DNA of 64,000 nt from contig JAPMOS010000016.1 of assembly GCA_027972325.1 (NCBI GenBank), positions 124,001 through 188,000 on the forward strand, in the 5' to 3' direction. This document shows, piece by piece, positions 11,181 to 23,512 of the stretch; positions within the stretch are counted from its first letter, which is position 1, and each line of letters starts with the position of its first letter. Source of the stretch: Paratrimastix pyriformis (Eukaryota > Preaxostyla > Paratrimastigidae). The translations under genes were made by a program, and so were the position numbers. Below the pieces are notes generated by a model. The model had not been told where the DNA came from, ran no database searches, and worked only from the letters and a program-made list of their open reading frames with translations.

Positions 11181-13459
11181 ATGTCTTCTGGTGACGGTCT
11201 GACTGTGGCTCATCAAAAAATCAACACCATTTCACAGTCGCAAATGGAACAGACCCTTTCCTGCCTCATTTCCTTCCAACCGACATCTTGCAAGCTATGT
11301 TGTGGAGCGAAGAGGCGGTGGACTCACTCCGTTTGTACCTTCCACTGATTGGCCTCTCGCACGGCACACGGCGGGCCATTCGAGGCACTTTACGGCAGAT
11401 GTCATTCGACGATCTGGCCGATGATCTGCACGGTCACAATTCCGAAGAGGATCATCTGCCCACACCCACGGCTGATGCCCTGGCTGCCTTGGTTGGCCCC
11501 TGCAAGGGCCTAGTCCAGTTGTCTCTGTCATCGCTTGAGCCAGGCCTGTGGGGCTGCGCGCCCACCGCGGATCGCAACGCCCCCTGGGTCGATGAGGCCT
11601 TCGCGGGCCACAGCCAGCTGGCCACGCTGCACATCTCCGCGGGCGATTCAATGATGGCTGCCCTGCCACGCATCTTGGGCCACCTGCGCAGCGGCCTGGT
11701 CGACTTTCAGCTGACCACACGTCGGGGTGGCGATCCGGCCCCCGTCCTGGATGCCCTGGCGCGGTGTCCCTGCCTCGAGGGCATCCACCTGGACATGGGT
11801 CCGGGCTTGGAGGGGTGGGGCTTCGGTCCGACCCTGTCGGCCCTGCACCTTTCCTCACCACTGGGCACCCGGCTCAAGCGGCTATGCCTGCCGTCGTTGA
11901 ACCCCTTTGACAGAGTGAAGTACACCTCCTCACCCGATCCTTTGGAGTGCGTCGGGCCCCACTTGACCCAGCTGAAGATGCCCAAAGTCAACGCGAGTCA
12001 ACTAACGCCCGAGGGTTTTGGTCGGCTGGAGGCCATCGAAATGGAGGCGGGCCAATGGAACCAGGGCCCCCTTTTGGCCCTGCTGCAGGCCAATCGTGCC
12101 ACGATCCGCTCAGTTTCCTTGCATGGCTGCCCACTCACCGGGTCACTCTCCGAGATGCTGGATACATGTCCTCTTCTGACTCACCTGGACGTGCTGGAGA
12201 GCCAATGCCTCACCCTTGCGGAGATGCCCCAGTTCCTGCTCGGCCGACTCGAATCGTTCTCGTTCCGCCTCTGCGAGATTGGGAAGAGGGGCTTGTGGTC
12301 CAGCGGGATTTTTGTCGACGTCCCCACCCTCATCGCCAGCACCACTCTGCGCAAGATGTACATTGACCTCGTCCTTGCTGGACATGCCTCGTTGACCCTG
12401 GATTGCCCCGCTCTGGACTCGCTCACCCTCCCTGTCGGTCCCTACCGGCTGGTCCTGATCTGCCCACGGCTGCGTCAGATCGCGGGGCTTGGCACACAGG
12501 GGCTGACGGAGTGTCAACCGATGCCCCGCTTGACCCGAGTGACCTATGCCGATCACAAGTTCGACACACCTCGTGCGGCCCTGGACGCCCTGCTGTCCCT
12601 GGCGCCAGCTGTCACTCGGGTTTCCGGAGTGCGCCTCGCTCACTTCGCCGATCTCGCTCAACTCCTGCGCGCGGCACCAGCCCTGCAGTCCCTCAAAGTC
12701 ACAGCGGTGGCGACTCAAGGGGACACCGAAACCACCGCCGTCCTGGCCAACGACGATCTGGAGTCGCTCGACTTGTCCATCGAGGCGCTTGCGCCCGAAG
12801 ATCGGGTGTGGGTGAACTTTCGGGTGGAGGCGCCGCGGCTGCGATTTTTCTCGTTGTTTGGCGTCTGCGTCCGCACGCTGGCTCTGCACTGCCCGGCCTT
12901 GACAGACCTCAAGATTTCTGGGGCGCGGTACCTGGCCACGATCGCCACGGACAAGGTTCCTACCAATCTGCGCAACCTCCATCTTGGACTCTGCCTCTCC
13001 CTGGACGCTGCCTTCTTGCTTGCCTGCCTGAGGCAGCACGGGTCTCGCTTGCGCCATGTCTTCCTCGGGGGCATTTCCGCGCCATTTCGTGCGTCCTGGC
13101 CCGAGCTGGCCGCTGCCCTGAGTGCGCTACCCCAACTCATCGATCTTCAGCTGGGCGGCCATCCCACAGCCGACTTGAACCTCAGATGTCCAGCCCTGCG
13201 GCGCCTGGAACTCGCCCGAGACCCAACAACGGAACACCTGGCCCCGTCGGGACAAAGGGTGCTTCGGACGACCCTGCGCTCGTTGGTGCTCGACTGCCCC
13301 CTGCTGGAGGAGCTCTGGGCACCACTCGACGAGGCGGAGAGGTTCGAGCTCGTTGGGGCGGCCACCAATCTGCGCCTAGTGGCTGGGATTTCATGGTATT
13401 GGGCGGAGCGGCTTGAAGGCCGCTGGCCCGGGGTGAAATTGGTGGTGAGCGCAATATGA
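11181..13459 (+). CDS. Leucine-rich F-box-like protein (paralogue A)
   Basis: The start is the ATG at 11181; a 41-base intron (11197-11237, donor GTCTGA, acceptor CACAG) joins MSSGD to VANGTDPFLPHFLPTDILQA in frame. The rest is one long exon ending KLVVSAI. FLPTDILQAMLW looks like a degenerate F-box; the body (about 700 residues) is leucine-rich with spaced L-x-x-L-x-L segments such as LDSLTLPVGPYRLVLICPRL, consistent with irregular leucine-rich repeats. It is a clear paralogue of the minus-strand gene at 42158-44314: both share the FLP-D-L start, GLSHG-R-AI, P-TVDALAAL-GPCK-LV-LS and the cadence of the repeats. F-box/LRR proteins usually present substrates to SCF ubiquitin ligases; that role is inferred. 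Confidence 0.8.
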
Positions 13460-13933
13460 ATGAAATGAGCCCGGCCCGTCCTGATAATTCGCTGGCTCTG
13501 GTTGGGAAGCTTGGTTGGGAAAGTTGCCCGAATGGGGCATGGGTTCTAGTTGGGCCGAGGGAGGTGGCAAGAGCCAGGTCGTCTCACAACGCACCTGCCA
13601 AACACCGACCATGTCCTCACTCTCCGGGTTGCCTCATCCCGCCCCCCCCCCCCCCCCCCCGGGGTAATGTCTGCTGGGTCCCGCTTCCCCCACCAGGCAC
13701 CGACCTGCTGCCCCCGTTGGCCACCCGGCTCGTGACCAGCAGCCAGGCTTCCCGCGCCGCCTGTCCGAGGGCGCCCGAAGCAGTCTGGCCTGGTCCCTGT
13801 TCGCCCAACAAGGAGCTGGCACAGGCCCAGGCACGGCCCGCCCCCAGAAATCTGGCCATCCGCACCAATGCAGCCCTGCTCACCACGAGGAGCTAGTTAG
13901 TCCTTGTCAACCCAACATCTCCACGGGGTGATA
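13460..13933 (+). other. Intergenic stretch with poly-C and a possible orphan exon
   Basis: A pure C tract at about 13642-13662 followed by an AG (about 13697) looks like a plus-strand intron end of the type used throughout the window. Downstream, an open stretch beginning TDLLPPLATRLVTSSQASRA runs to a TAG at 13896. I found no partner exon or homology, so this may be a small unidentified gene, a 3' exon of the leucine-rich gene, or noise. Confidence 0.3.
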
Positions 13934-14640
13934 ATGGCTAAGTGGGCCCTCTTCATCGGGGTCCTCTGTGTCGTTGCTGTCACAGCGGAATGGATTAGCA
14001 TTCCAGCGACATCGTCCCCGCCATTGGCACGCGAAGACCATGTGATTTTGCATCGTTCAACCACAAAGGAACTCATCGTGGTCACGGGTTCGTTCCTCCC
14101 GTTCTGCTGGCTTATCTCACATTTTCACAGGTACCGACCACAAGAACTATTTTGATGGTCCGATAATAATGTCTCTCCGTTCGTTTCTGACGCGTCAGCA
14201 TAGATATCTACGGTTTTGATGAAACAAAACTCTTTTGGCATAGTTTTGTTGTTCGAGGAGTTAAGCCGCCGGCAAGGGCAGGTGGTGTTGCTGGAATCAA
14301 CCCCTTGGTTTGTTTTTGTCCACTGTGCTGCCGCATGATGATCCGATCTCTTCGCAGACGGACGGCCTGTTCATCTGGGGCGGTATCTCGGATGAAGGCC
14401 TCCTGGACGATATGTACGAATACAGCTTTGATCGTTCTGAGTGGGCCACTGTTTCCCAGGGTTCGATCCGCCCCTCTGCCCGTCAGAAGGTGGCGTTCGC
14501 CGTCACTGGAGACTCCTTCGTCGTCTTTGGGGGCCGGACCGCCTCGGGCAAGACAAATGATGTCCGTTCGGGATTCCGAATCTCTCCCTCTCTCTCTCTC
14601 GAAACCACCTGGGATCCCCCACGGAACTCTCTCGAACTCC

Positions 14641-14687
<47 letters not shown>

Positions 14688-17600
14688 CCCTCTCTCTCTC
14701 CCTCATCCCTCTCATCCCCTCTCATCCCCTCTCATCCCCTCTCATCCCCTCTCATCCCCTCTCATCCCCTCTCATCCCCTCTCATCCCCTCTCATCCCCT
14801 CTCATCCCCTCTCATCCCCTCCTCGCTGACTGGGTGTGGGAACTCATCCCTGGTTGCTCCCTCCCCCCGGGACTGCCGTGACACCAGGTGTGGCGCTTCA
14901 ACATGACCGCCCACCAGTGGGAGTGCCTCTACCCGGTGAGCGACCCCTCAATGAGCGTCCCCGTCGGCCGGCTGGGCGCGGCCATGGTCTACAAGGTCTC
15001 CATTGCCCCCTCCCCTCCACCCCGGGGGCTTCACCTCCGCATTCACCCCCCACCTGGCGCAGGCCGAGTCCCAGCAGCTGTTCGTGTACGGCGGCTACTG
15101 CAGCGACAGCGCCATGTCGGCCGACTACCAGTCGGGGGTGTGGCTCTTCGACCTGCACAGCCGGGGTTGGACCCACCTGGCCATGGCCGGCCCGGCCCTG
15201 CCCCAGTGGCGCAGCGAGTTCCCCTACGCGGTCATCGCCAACCGGCTGTACGTCTTCTTCGGCGTCCAGAAGGCCGCCCTCGACGTGGCCCTCACCGACG
15301 CGTGGGTCTTCGACCTCACCCCAGGTCCGTCCCCCCCGTCCGATCGGGTGACTGCGTGGGGGCGTTCGGAGCATCCGGCCCCATCCCATCCCCATCCCCA
15401 CTCTCACCGCCCCTACGACCGTCCCCGGCCCGGCCCCGGCCACAGCCTTCCCGGCCACGGCCAACGTGACGGTCGCCCGGCTGGGGGCCGCGCTGCCCGA
15501 GGGCTCGTACGTCCCGCCCACCCGCTGCTACACCAGCGCCGCCGCGGCCACATACCCCGTGGCCCCGCCGGCCTCCTCGCCCGCCAACCCGGCCGCCGGG
15601 ACCATGGGGGTGTACGTCTTCAGCGGGGGCGTGCTGGAGCTGGGCAAGGACCTCGGGGACATGTTCTTCTACGACCCCACACGCGACTCGTACACCCAGG
15701 TCCGCCCCTGACCCTGCCCCGAGCCGAGGGTGGGCGGGCGGGTGGGCGGATGCGGGACCTCAGGGCTCGGTGGGTCGGCCCTCACAATCGCATCGCCGTC
15801 GCCCTCAGGTGCACCCCGAGGCGAAGATCCCCACCCCGCGCGCATACCACCGAGGTCCGGCATGCACCCCCCCCCCCCCCCCCCCCCCCAGCCCCTTCTC
15901 CTCCCGTCCACCATCCCTCCTCTCAACGCAGTCCCCAATGATGGCCCCCCCATGCCCGCCTCTTCCTTCCCCACCCACTCACCCGCCCCCACCCCACGCC
16001 CCCCAGCCGCATACGCGAACGGGGCCATGTACATCTTCGGGGCATCTCGGGCGGGGCCTACCTGAACGAGCTGCACGCGTTCGACATGGAGTCCGAGACC
16101 TGGGCGCAGCTCATCCCACACGGGCGCCCATCCCACCCGGTCCGCCGCCTCGCACGCGCCGCCGCCGCCGGATGGGAGCGGCGCCCGTCTTGTGATGCCT
16201 CTCTGTGCCTCTCTGTGCCTCTCTGTGCCTCTCTGTGCCTCTCTATGCTGTTCTGATTTCTGGTCGGGCACGTCTTCACCCCCCCCCCCACCCCCCCCCC
16301 CCACCCCACCCCACCCCTCGTTCCGTCTGCTTCTCCCCGGGCTGCCGGCTCCCCAGGCCGCATCCGCCACTCGCTGACGCCCTGGGGCGACTACCTGCTG
16401 GTGTACGGGGGCCAGACGGACCGCGAGGAGGTGCTGGCCGACTTCTGGCAGTACGCCGTGACCCTCAACCAGTGGACGGTCATCACCCCCCGCAGCGCAG
16501 TCACCCCGCCGCCCCTCTACGGTCCGCCACCCGCCTCCCCGCCAGACATGCTGCTGCCCTCCTCTCCTGCACCCCTCGCTGGGTTCCCATACCGAGTTGG
16601 TGATGGTGGTGGTCGGGGCAGGGCACTGCGCGGTCTTTGGGGACCAGGGGCTGCTGGTCTACGGGGGGCAGACCGTGGGCGGGGACCTCAGCAACCAGCT
16701 GTGGCTCTACAACAAGGACCTCTCCGTCTGGCAGCTCATGCCCCCGGGGGTCCGTCCGCCCCGCCCCGCCCCGCCCCCGACGACCCACCCCCGCGCCCCA
16801 GCGGCCCTCCGCGCGCTGCCAAAGCGGCGAGTAGGCTGGCTGCTACCCCACCCCCGACACGCCCGCACCCAGCAGCCACCTGACCCATCGCCCTCGCTCC
16901 ACCTGACCCATCGCCTTCGCTCCACCTGACCCATCGCCCTCGCTCCACACAGCTCACATTCCACCACCGCTCACTCCATCGCCTCTACGCCCTACCCCGC
17001 CGCTTCTCCCTCTTCCTCTCCCCATCTCCCCATCTCCCTCTCCCCATCTCCCTCTTCCTCTCCCGCTCCCGCCCCCCTGTGCGCAGCCCGAGCCTCGCCA
17101 GGACTGCACGATGGGTCTGGTCGGCCGGCGGGCCTACGTGATGGGGGGCGTCAACGTGCAGCACAAGAACATCGACAACATCGATATCTACGACCAGACC
17201 ACCAACCAGTGGTCCACCATCGAGCTCACATTCCCCGACGGCATCATGTACAGGGTCCGAGCACCCCCGCCCCCGGCCTGGAGCCACCCCTGCCTGACAC
17301 CACCACCCCGACCGACGAGCAGCACCCCCGCGGCCGGCGTCACCCCCCCCCCCCCCCCCCCTCCCGCCCGCCCAGTCCCTGGCTGCTCATCCTGCAGCCC
17401 AGTTGACCCGTGCCGTGGGGCGGTGTGGGTGTGGGTGTTGTGTTGGTGCAGAGCGCCCGGGCCTTCTCGGGGAACCGCCTGGTGAGCTACTCGGGCCTGG
17501 ACGTGGATAACCCCAAGGTCCCTCGCCGCCCTTCACCCCTTCCCTCTTCGGCTTGGGCTTGGGCTTGGGCTTCTCCTTCTTCGGTCCACCGGCCATCCGC

Positions 17601-20600
17601 AGCCGCATCCTCGCGCACCACCTCAGTCCCTCCCCTCGCCTGGCTTGGCTTGGCATGTCTCTGGGCTGTCCGTCCCTCGATCGCAGTATCGCCTGGTGGC
17701 CCTGGACCTGCTCACCTTCCAGACGTGCACCCTCGACGACCGCAGTCCGTCCCTTGGCCGGGGGGCAGGCGGGACGCTGGGCGGGGCGGCCTGGATGGGT
17801 GGCCGATCGGGCCGGGTGCTTGTGGCTGAGGGATGAGCGGGGGTGGTGTGGTGGTGGGAGCCCCATTTGTCCCTCCTCCTGACTTGGCATACCGTGTTAT
17901 GTTGATGTTGATGTTGCTGTTGCTGTTGATGGTCACACTGGCTGCTGGCGGTCGTGGTGGTGGTGGCGGCACCGTGGGCGCAGAGGAGCCCGTCAACCCG
18001 GGGGCCATGGTAGGCAGCGCGGCGGTGTACTACAAGAACCGGCTGTACATGTTCGGGGGCAGCCAGATCCAGGCTCGGGCCGAGATCTCCACCCAGCAGC
18101 ACAACCAGGTCCGCCCCGCCCCCCATCCTCACCCACGTCCCCACGTCCCCACGTCCCCACGTCCCCACGTCCCCACGTCCCCACGTCCCCACGTCCCCAC
18201 GTCCCCACGTCCCCACGTCCCCACGTCCCCACGTCCCCACGTCCCCACGTCCCCACGTCCCCACGTCCCCGTCCCATCTCCATCCATACATGGCGCCCCT
18301 TGGCAGCGGTGACACGCCGTCCACCACAACACTGATGGCTCACCCACCCACCCACCCACCCCCACACCCCGGCTGGTGTGGCTGTTGTGTTGGGCGGGGG
18401 CAGTTGGCCACGTACGCCTTCGACATGACCGGCTCGTGCTCCTCCGGCCGCTTCATCGAGGCCACAGCAGAGTCCAACGTCCGCCCCTGCCCCCGCCCCC
18501 GCCCCCGCCCCGGCCCCGGCCCTTGTCCTCGCCTGATCGCCAATCGTCCCCCACCATCATCACACGTCCGGCATTGCCCCACGCCGTCCCGCCATCGTCG
18601 CCGCCCACTCACCTCCGTCACCATCCTCCCGACCGTCGCGCCAACTCCTGCCCACCGCCACTTCGCCACCCCAACTCCCCCGTATCGCCACCCCACCACC
18701 GACGGGCACCATCCCATCACCCGCATCGCCACCCCACCACTGTATTGCAGGCGCTTATCTGCACCTACCCGGGGCTGCGATGCGGGTGGAACTGCTCGGC
18801 GGGCTCGTACCAAGTCATGCCGGCCGCCTCGGGGGCCTCGGGCCGCCTGGGGGCCGCCCCGACATGCGTCGCCTGCCCCCTGGGCACATTCACCAACGGG
18901 ACGGGCGTCCCGCAGTGCACAGCCTGCTTCAGCGGTCCGCCTGCCCCCCTCCCTCTTCTCGGGGTGTGGCCCCCCGCCTCTTCTCATCAGCATCTACGTG
19001 CACCCGCCCCGGGGGGATGGGCCTGGCAGGTTACTTCAACCAGTACAACGGGTCGGCCAGCTCATACAACTGCTTCCTGTGCCGCCCCGGGTACTACAAC
19101 AACCAAACGGGCCAGTCAACCTGCAAGCCGTGCGCTCCCGAGGAGTACTGCCCCGCCGGGTCCGCCCCTCCTCGCACATGCCCACGGCCGTGGCCCTATG
19201 ACCCTGACCCTATGACCCTGGCCCTATGACCCTGACCCTGACCCTAACCATCCGACTGTGTGGGCGTGGATGATGATGGGTGTGGTGGTATGTTCCCATG
19301 GGGTCAGGTCGACGCACCCCTCCCAGCCGCACTCGGTCGACCCGGACGAGTTCCAGCCCGGCCCATACATCCCCAAGGCCGCCGTCCGCACACGCCCCAC
19401 GCCCACACGACCCCACGACCATGCCCCCATGCCCCCATGCCCCCATGCCCCCATGCCCCCATGCCCCCATGCCCCCATGCCCCCATGCCCCATGCCCCCA
19501 TACCCCATACCCCTACATATCTCCATGCCCCCATACCCCCACATATCTCCATGCCCCCGCATGCCTCCGCATGCCTCCACACCTCCATCATCCGTGATCT
19601 CAACGCCCTTCCCGCATTCTACCGCCCCCGCGCAGGAGGTGACCTACGCGATGATCATCAGCTGGGGCGGGGGCGCCCTGCTGGCGGGCATCTTCATCGC
19701 GGTCGTGCTGACCGTGCGGCCAATCCGCAAGCGGCTCCACTTCGTCCGCGCAGCCCCCGCTTCCTCTCTCGCCCGCCCCCCCTCTCTTCATGGCCCTCCT
19801 CTCTTCATGGCCCTCCTCTCTTCATGGGCGCCCTTCATGCGTTAATGGCCATGAACTCTGGGGCGGATGCGGGTTTCTGCGGACTTCCTGCTGCGGATGC
19901 TTCCCCGGGGCTCTTCGTGGCCTTCCCTCCTCACCCCGCCCCACCCGGGCCACGGGTCCCCCTCTGGCGGCCGGCAGATGGACCTGTTCAGCGAGAAGCA
20001 CCTGCAGCACTACCCCGACGGGCGCTTCGAGGCCACCAAGACCATCCGCAAGAACCGCACGGGCGGCCTGATGGCCATCGTCTACACGGCCCTCTGCCTG
20101 GCCCTGGTGGCCCAGTACGGGGCCCAGTTCCTCATCGACAACGTGGCCGAGGTCAAGGCCATCATCCCCATGGTCCGGCCAGCACCCGCACACAGCGCCC
20201 TATGCGAACACGCCCACAGAGCACGCGAACACAGAGCGTGGGGCACATTGTAGCCGCTCAACCGTGCGCTGTGTGCGTGTGGCAGGTTGTGCCGAGCAAG
20301 GACATGCAGCCCAAGATGACCACCATCTCTCCCGGTGTCTGTGCGTGTGTGTGCGTGTGCAGGTTGTGCTGAGCAAGGACATGCAGACCAAGATGACCAC
20401 CCGCTCGATCTACGTGGGGCTCCTCGCCCGCGAGTACGGCGGCTTCTGCCGGTGCGGCCCAGGCTCGGAGGGCTTCACCGACGTGCTGGTCAACATGACC
20501 GGCATCACCCCCGTCGCTGTCGACGCGGTCCGCCGGCACCCATCCCCCCCCCCCCCCCCCCCCCCTGCCATCCTGGATGTAACCCTGGCTCGTCACGCAA

Positions 20601-22650
20601 CATGCCTCGTGCTGCCACTCGCACCCTTCGGTGGCATGGGCCGCGCCTTTTGGAGGGCCGCTCGTTGGCGGGGTTTGTGTTTGTGTGCGGGGGGGCGCTG
20701 CCCAGACGCCGGACACCCCTCATCCCCTTCGGTGGCACCTGTGTGGGCCGTTCGTTGGCGGGTTTGCGGGGTGTGGGTGTCGTGCGGGTGTGGGTGGATG
20801 TGGGTGGGGCGCTGCAGAAGCACCCCGCCCAGGCGCCCGACATCCGCTGCTCGCGGAAGGAGCCCGACGACAACCGCCTCATCCCCTGGGCCGCAAACGA
20901 CCTGGCCGCGTCCGCACCCCCTCCCTCCCTCCCTCCCTCCCCTTCCCCCTCCCCCCTTGCGCTCCTCCAGCCCCCGGTGGCGCCTGACCTGTCGCTGTGT
21001 GCCTGGGGGCGTGGGGACGTGGGGGCGTGGGGGTGGATGGCAGGTACGACTGCCTGGTGGAGATGACCTGCACCAACTGCATCGTCGAGCCCACCGCCGC
21101 CGTCACCATGGCCTACGTCGAGTCCAAGAGCTACTGCTTCGGCTGTCCGCGGCCCCCGCCCTGCCCTGCCCGCCCCCCCCGCCCAGCCATCATGGCGCTG
21201 CGCTGGTGGGGCATGACCTTCCTGCTGCAGGTTTACTGAGGTCGCCTTGACCTCATCGGCGTGCTCTGGTGCGTGGCGGCGTGGGGGTGGGCCTGACGGG
21301 ATGTGGCGGGACTGGGGGCCGCAGACGTGATCAACGTGACCACAGACACGGCCATCCCCATGCAGGACCACCAGCGCATCATCCAGAAGTCCTCCGTCCG
21401 TCGTGCCCCGCCCTTCGCCGCCCCTCCCGCCCGCCTCCCCTCGCCCCGCCTGCCGGCTCCGGCCGCTGGGCCCGCCTTCCCCGCTGACCGTCCCCTTGGG
21501 TGGCTGCGTGGCGGTGGCTGCATGGCTGGGTGTGGGGCAGGTCTCCGCCGTGGGTGCCCGGCTCGGGAACATCCTCAGGGGCGTCGCCCCCACCGAGTTC
21601 GTCCTCAAGCTGGTCCCCTCCGTCTTCGAGGTCCGCCGCACACACACACCCTCGGGCCTCCCCGCGCCCCTGCGCACCCGCCCGTCCTGCACCCCCCCCC
21701 CCCCCCCCCCCCCCGCCTCTCGCGCGCCACCCTGGCTCCTCCCCCTTCGGCTCACGTGATCCTCTGGGTGGTGTGCCTCCGCCTCCCGGACCGCCCGGTG
21801 CCCCGAACCCGCGCTTAGGACACGGACGGCTCGACAAACACCGGCTTCCACGTCTTCACCGACCAGGAGGTCCCTCCCTCGCCCTGCCTGCGCCCCACTT
21901 GCCGCGCCCCACTTCGTCCTCCCGGCACCTCCTTCCCCCAATCGCACGATCCCCTACTCCCAACTGGTGGTTGGTGGCGGGCCGCCTCGCTCACACCCGT
22001 TGGTCGTTCCGTCCGGTGGGTCGTCGTGTCCGGTCCCTCGGCTGGGGTGGCGGGCGCAGCCTGTGATGGGCTCCCAGGTGAGCTTCTCCGAGTTCGCCTA
22101 CGTCAAGGGCCTCTCGGCCAGGGTCAACCTCGACTACGTCGGGTCCGTCTCGCCCACTCCCATCGGGGGGGGGATGGGGAAGTACAGCGCCTCCCCCTGG
22201 GCCGGCTTCTTCATCGGTTGCAATACCCCCCCGCCCCTCCCGCGCCCCTCCCGCGCCCCTCCCCGCGCCCCCTCGGCAGGTACGCCATGAAGACGGCCCA
22301 CACCAACAAACGGGGGGTGATCGAGGTGGGCTCGCTGATCCTGGGTGCCCTCTCGGGGCTGCTGGGCATCTTCGGCATGGGGGTCTCCACCCTGGAGACG
22401 CTGGCCGAGCTGTGGCTGGCCTGGCGCAAGAAGCGCAGGGCCGCCCAGCGGGTCAAGGAGGGCCTGCCCCCCGACGACGACGACGAGGGCCCCGGCCAGG
22501 ACACCACTCCCGGGGTCATGGAGGCCGACCGGGTGCCCCTCCTGGCCGCCACCGCCCCGGGGCCCTGGGGGGTGCAGCCCCTGGGGCCGCCCACCCTGCA
22601 GCCCAACCCCTTTTTCCCGGGCGCACGCCCCGCGCCCCGGCGTAAGTAAG
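13934..22650 (+). CDS. Kelch-repeat, Cys-rich multi-domain membrane protein
   Basis: Starts MAKWALFIGVLCVVAVTA, a clear signal peptide. Many small introns, mostly GTCCGY donors (for example 14158, 14562, 15325), interrupt it. Kelch-type beta-propeller blades follow: GLFIWGGISDEG, DSFVVFGGRTASGKTNDVW, QLFVYGGYCSDS, GVYVFSGGVLELG, AMYIFG, LLVYGGQT, RAYVMGGVN and LYMFGGSQI. Next come cysteine-rich modules (CGWNCSAGSYQV near 18780; CFLCRPGYYNNQTGQSTCKP near 19080) of the ephrin-receptor/GCC2-GCC3 type. A first membrane helix is AMIISWGGGALLAGIFIAVV (about 19650), a second MAIVYTALCLALVA (about 20070). A further Cys-containing region follows, and a last helix SLILGALSGLLGIFGMG (about 22340) precedes a basic then acidic cytoplasmic tail ending PAPRRK. 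It should be a cell-surface or endomembrane protein; the ligand is unknown. Several middle exons (20500-22000) are placed only approximately. Confidence 0.8.
14646..14822 (+). repeat. Intronic (CT)n followed by a 10-base repeat
   Basis: A (CT)n run of about 50 bases is followed by about a dozen copies of CTCATCCCCT. Both lie in the kelch-gene intron with donor GTCCGTTC at 14562 and acceptor ACACCAG at about 14887. Confidence 0.9.
16195..16246 (+). repeat. Intronic 10-base repeat (CTCTGTGCCT)
   Basis: About five copies of a 10-base unit in a kelch-gene intron, followed at 16279-16300 by nearly pure C and the acceptor at about 16355. Confidence 0.8.
16876..16950 (+). repeat. Intronic repeat of about 23 bases, three copies
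   Basis: Three copies of a unit containing CACCTGACCCATCGCC lie in the kelch-gene intron between the exon ending LMPPG (about 16746) and the exon starting at about 17087. Confidence 0.8.
18125..18275 (+). repeat. Intronic 8-base repeat (CCCCACGT), about 17 copies
   Basis: A near-perfect octamer array occupies the kelch-gene intron with donor GTCCGCCC (about 18109) and acceptor GGGGGCAG (about 18402). Confidence 0.95.
19420..19500 (+). repeat. Intronic 8-base repeat (CCCCCATG), about ten copies
   Basis: An octamer array in the kelch-gene intron that begins GTCCGCACACG at about 19384. It is followed by more degenerate CCCCATA and CATGCCTC units to about 19585. Confidence 0.9.
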
Positions 22651-22934
22651 TCGGGCCTCCTCCTCTCGCCCCCCCTCCCCTCCACCCCTCCGGCCCGCTC
22701 GGCCGAATAACGACAATTAATCCTTCCGAGCCTTGGGCGAGCGGCTGCCTTCTCGCCTGGGCAGTGGCTCCTAGGCTCATTCTCTCATCCCAACCTCGCC
22801 ACTCGCCTCCGCCTCGGGTGCCGCCCACCGATCGGCGTCTCTCCTTCTTTCACGTTTCTCGTCCTCTGTTTCGGCAATCCGCAGCAGCGTGCTCGCTGCC
22901 CCGCTCAAACCCTCTTGAAAACGGGGGGCCTCAC
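22651..22934. other. Convergent intergenic region
   Basis: About 284 bases between the stop codons of the kelch gene (plus) and the CoA-binding gene (minus). I see no gene; it should hold both 3' untranslated regions and poly(A) sites. Confidence 0.5.
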
Positions 22935-23460
22935 TCAATGCGCCTGGCACTGGCCTTGGTCCCGATGCGCCTTGAGCATGCACGTGCTCTCGATCAGGGT
23001 CACAGCACCCGGGATGGCCGCTCGCGCCGCCGCGGTGGTGGTAATCCCCTCCTGGCCAGATGCACCCCACCATGCCGTGAAAACGCCACCGCAAAAGGAA
23101 AAAAAACGCGGACCTGCAACCAAACGGCGCGAAGCTGAGGGATGGGCAGGGCTTTCGCGATGATCTCGGGAGTCTCCACGGAAAGACGGAAAACATTCAG
23201 AATCCAGCCTCCGGCCAGCTTCTCGGCAGGAATTGCTGCCAGACTAGAGTCCAACGAAAGGATTAAACGTAGAGATGCACACCGGACCTTGGGTAGCAGG
23301 TCTCGCCAAAAATCTCAGTGGCGCTCGGATTGACAGGAATGATGTGGAAGCCATGCTCTTGCATATATCGCGGCACGTAATGGGCAGGCTTCTCGGGGTT
23401 TGTGGAAGCTCCGTACACAACAACAGTCTTGCACGAATTCAGAAGCGCAACTGGGTCCAT
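22935..23460 (-). CDS. CoA-binding domain protein (YccU-like)
   Basis: Three exons give a protein of about 135 residues, close to the size of bacterial YccU-type proteins. It starts MDPVALLNSCKTVVVYGAST. The first exon carries the Rossmann signature: VVVYGASTNPEKPAHYVPRY, then GFHIIPVNPSA and EIFGETCYP. The first intron (donor GTCCGG at 23287) joins CYP to SLAAIPAEKLAGGWILNVFR; the second (GTCCGC at 23113) joins AVWLQ to EGITTTAAARAA. It ends CMLKAHRDQGQCQAH; CMLKAH matches the family's conserved C-terminal Cys-x-x-x-x-His region. The family binds coenzyme A; its physiological role is poorly defined. It is chiefly prokaryotic, so ancient transfer is possible, but the introns show it is now a true nuclear gene. 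Its start is 52 bases from that of the divergent ankyrin gene. Confidence 0.88.
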
Positions 23461-23512
23461 CCCGAGTTTTGGCAGAGAATCGATGATGATCACCTTTTGG
23501 GTAATGTAATTT
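23461..23512. promoter_or_regulatory. 52-base divergent promoter region
   Basis: Only 52 bases separate the start codons of the CoA-binding gene (minus) and the ankyrin gene (plus). Promoters and both leaders must fit here or overlap coding sequence. The sequence is AT-richer than its surroundings (contains GTAATGTAATTT). Confidence 0.6.

Noticed and set aside
13934-22650. Separate small genes for each kelch, Cys-rich and membrane exon group
   Set aside because: Consecutive exons join in frame through GTCCG introns with one signal peptide at the start and no internal stop, ATG context or intergenic gap marking a second gene, though parts of 20500-22000 remain approximate.
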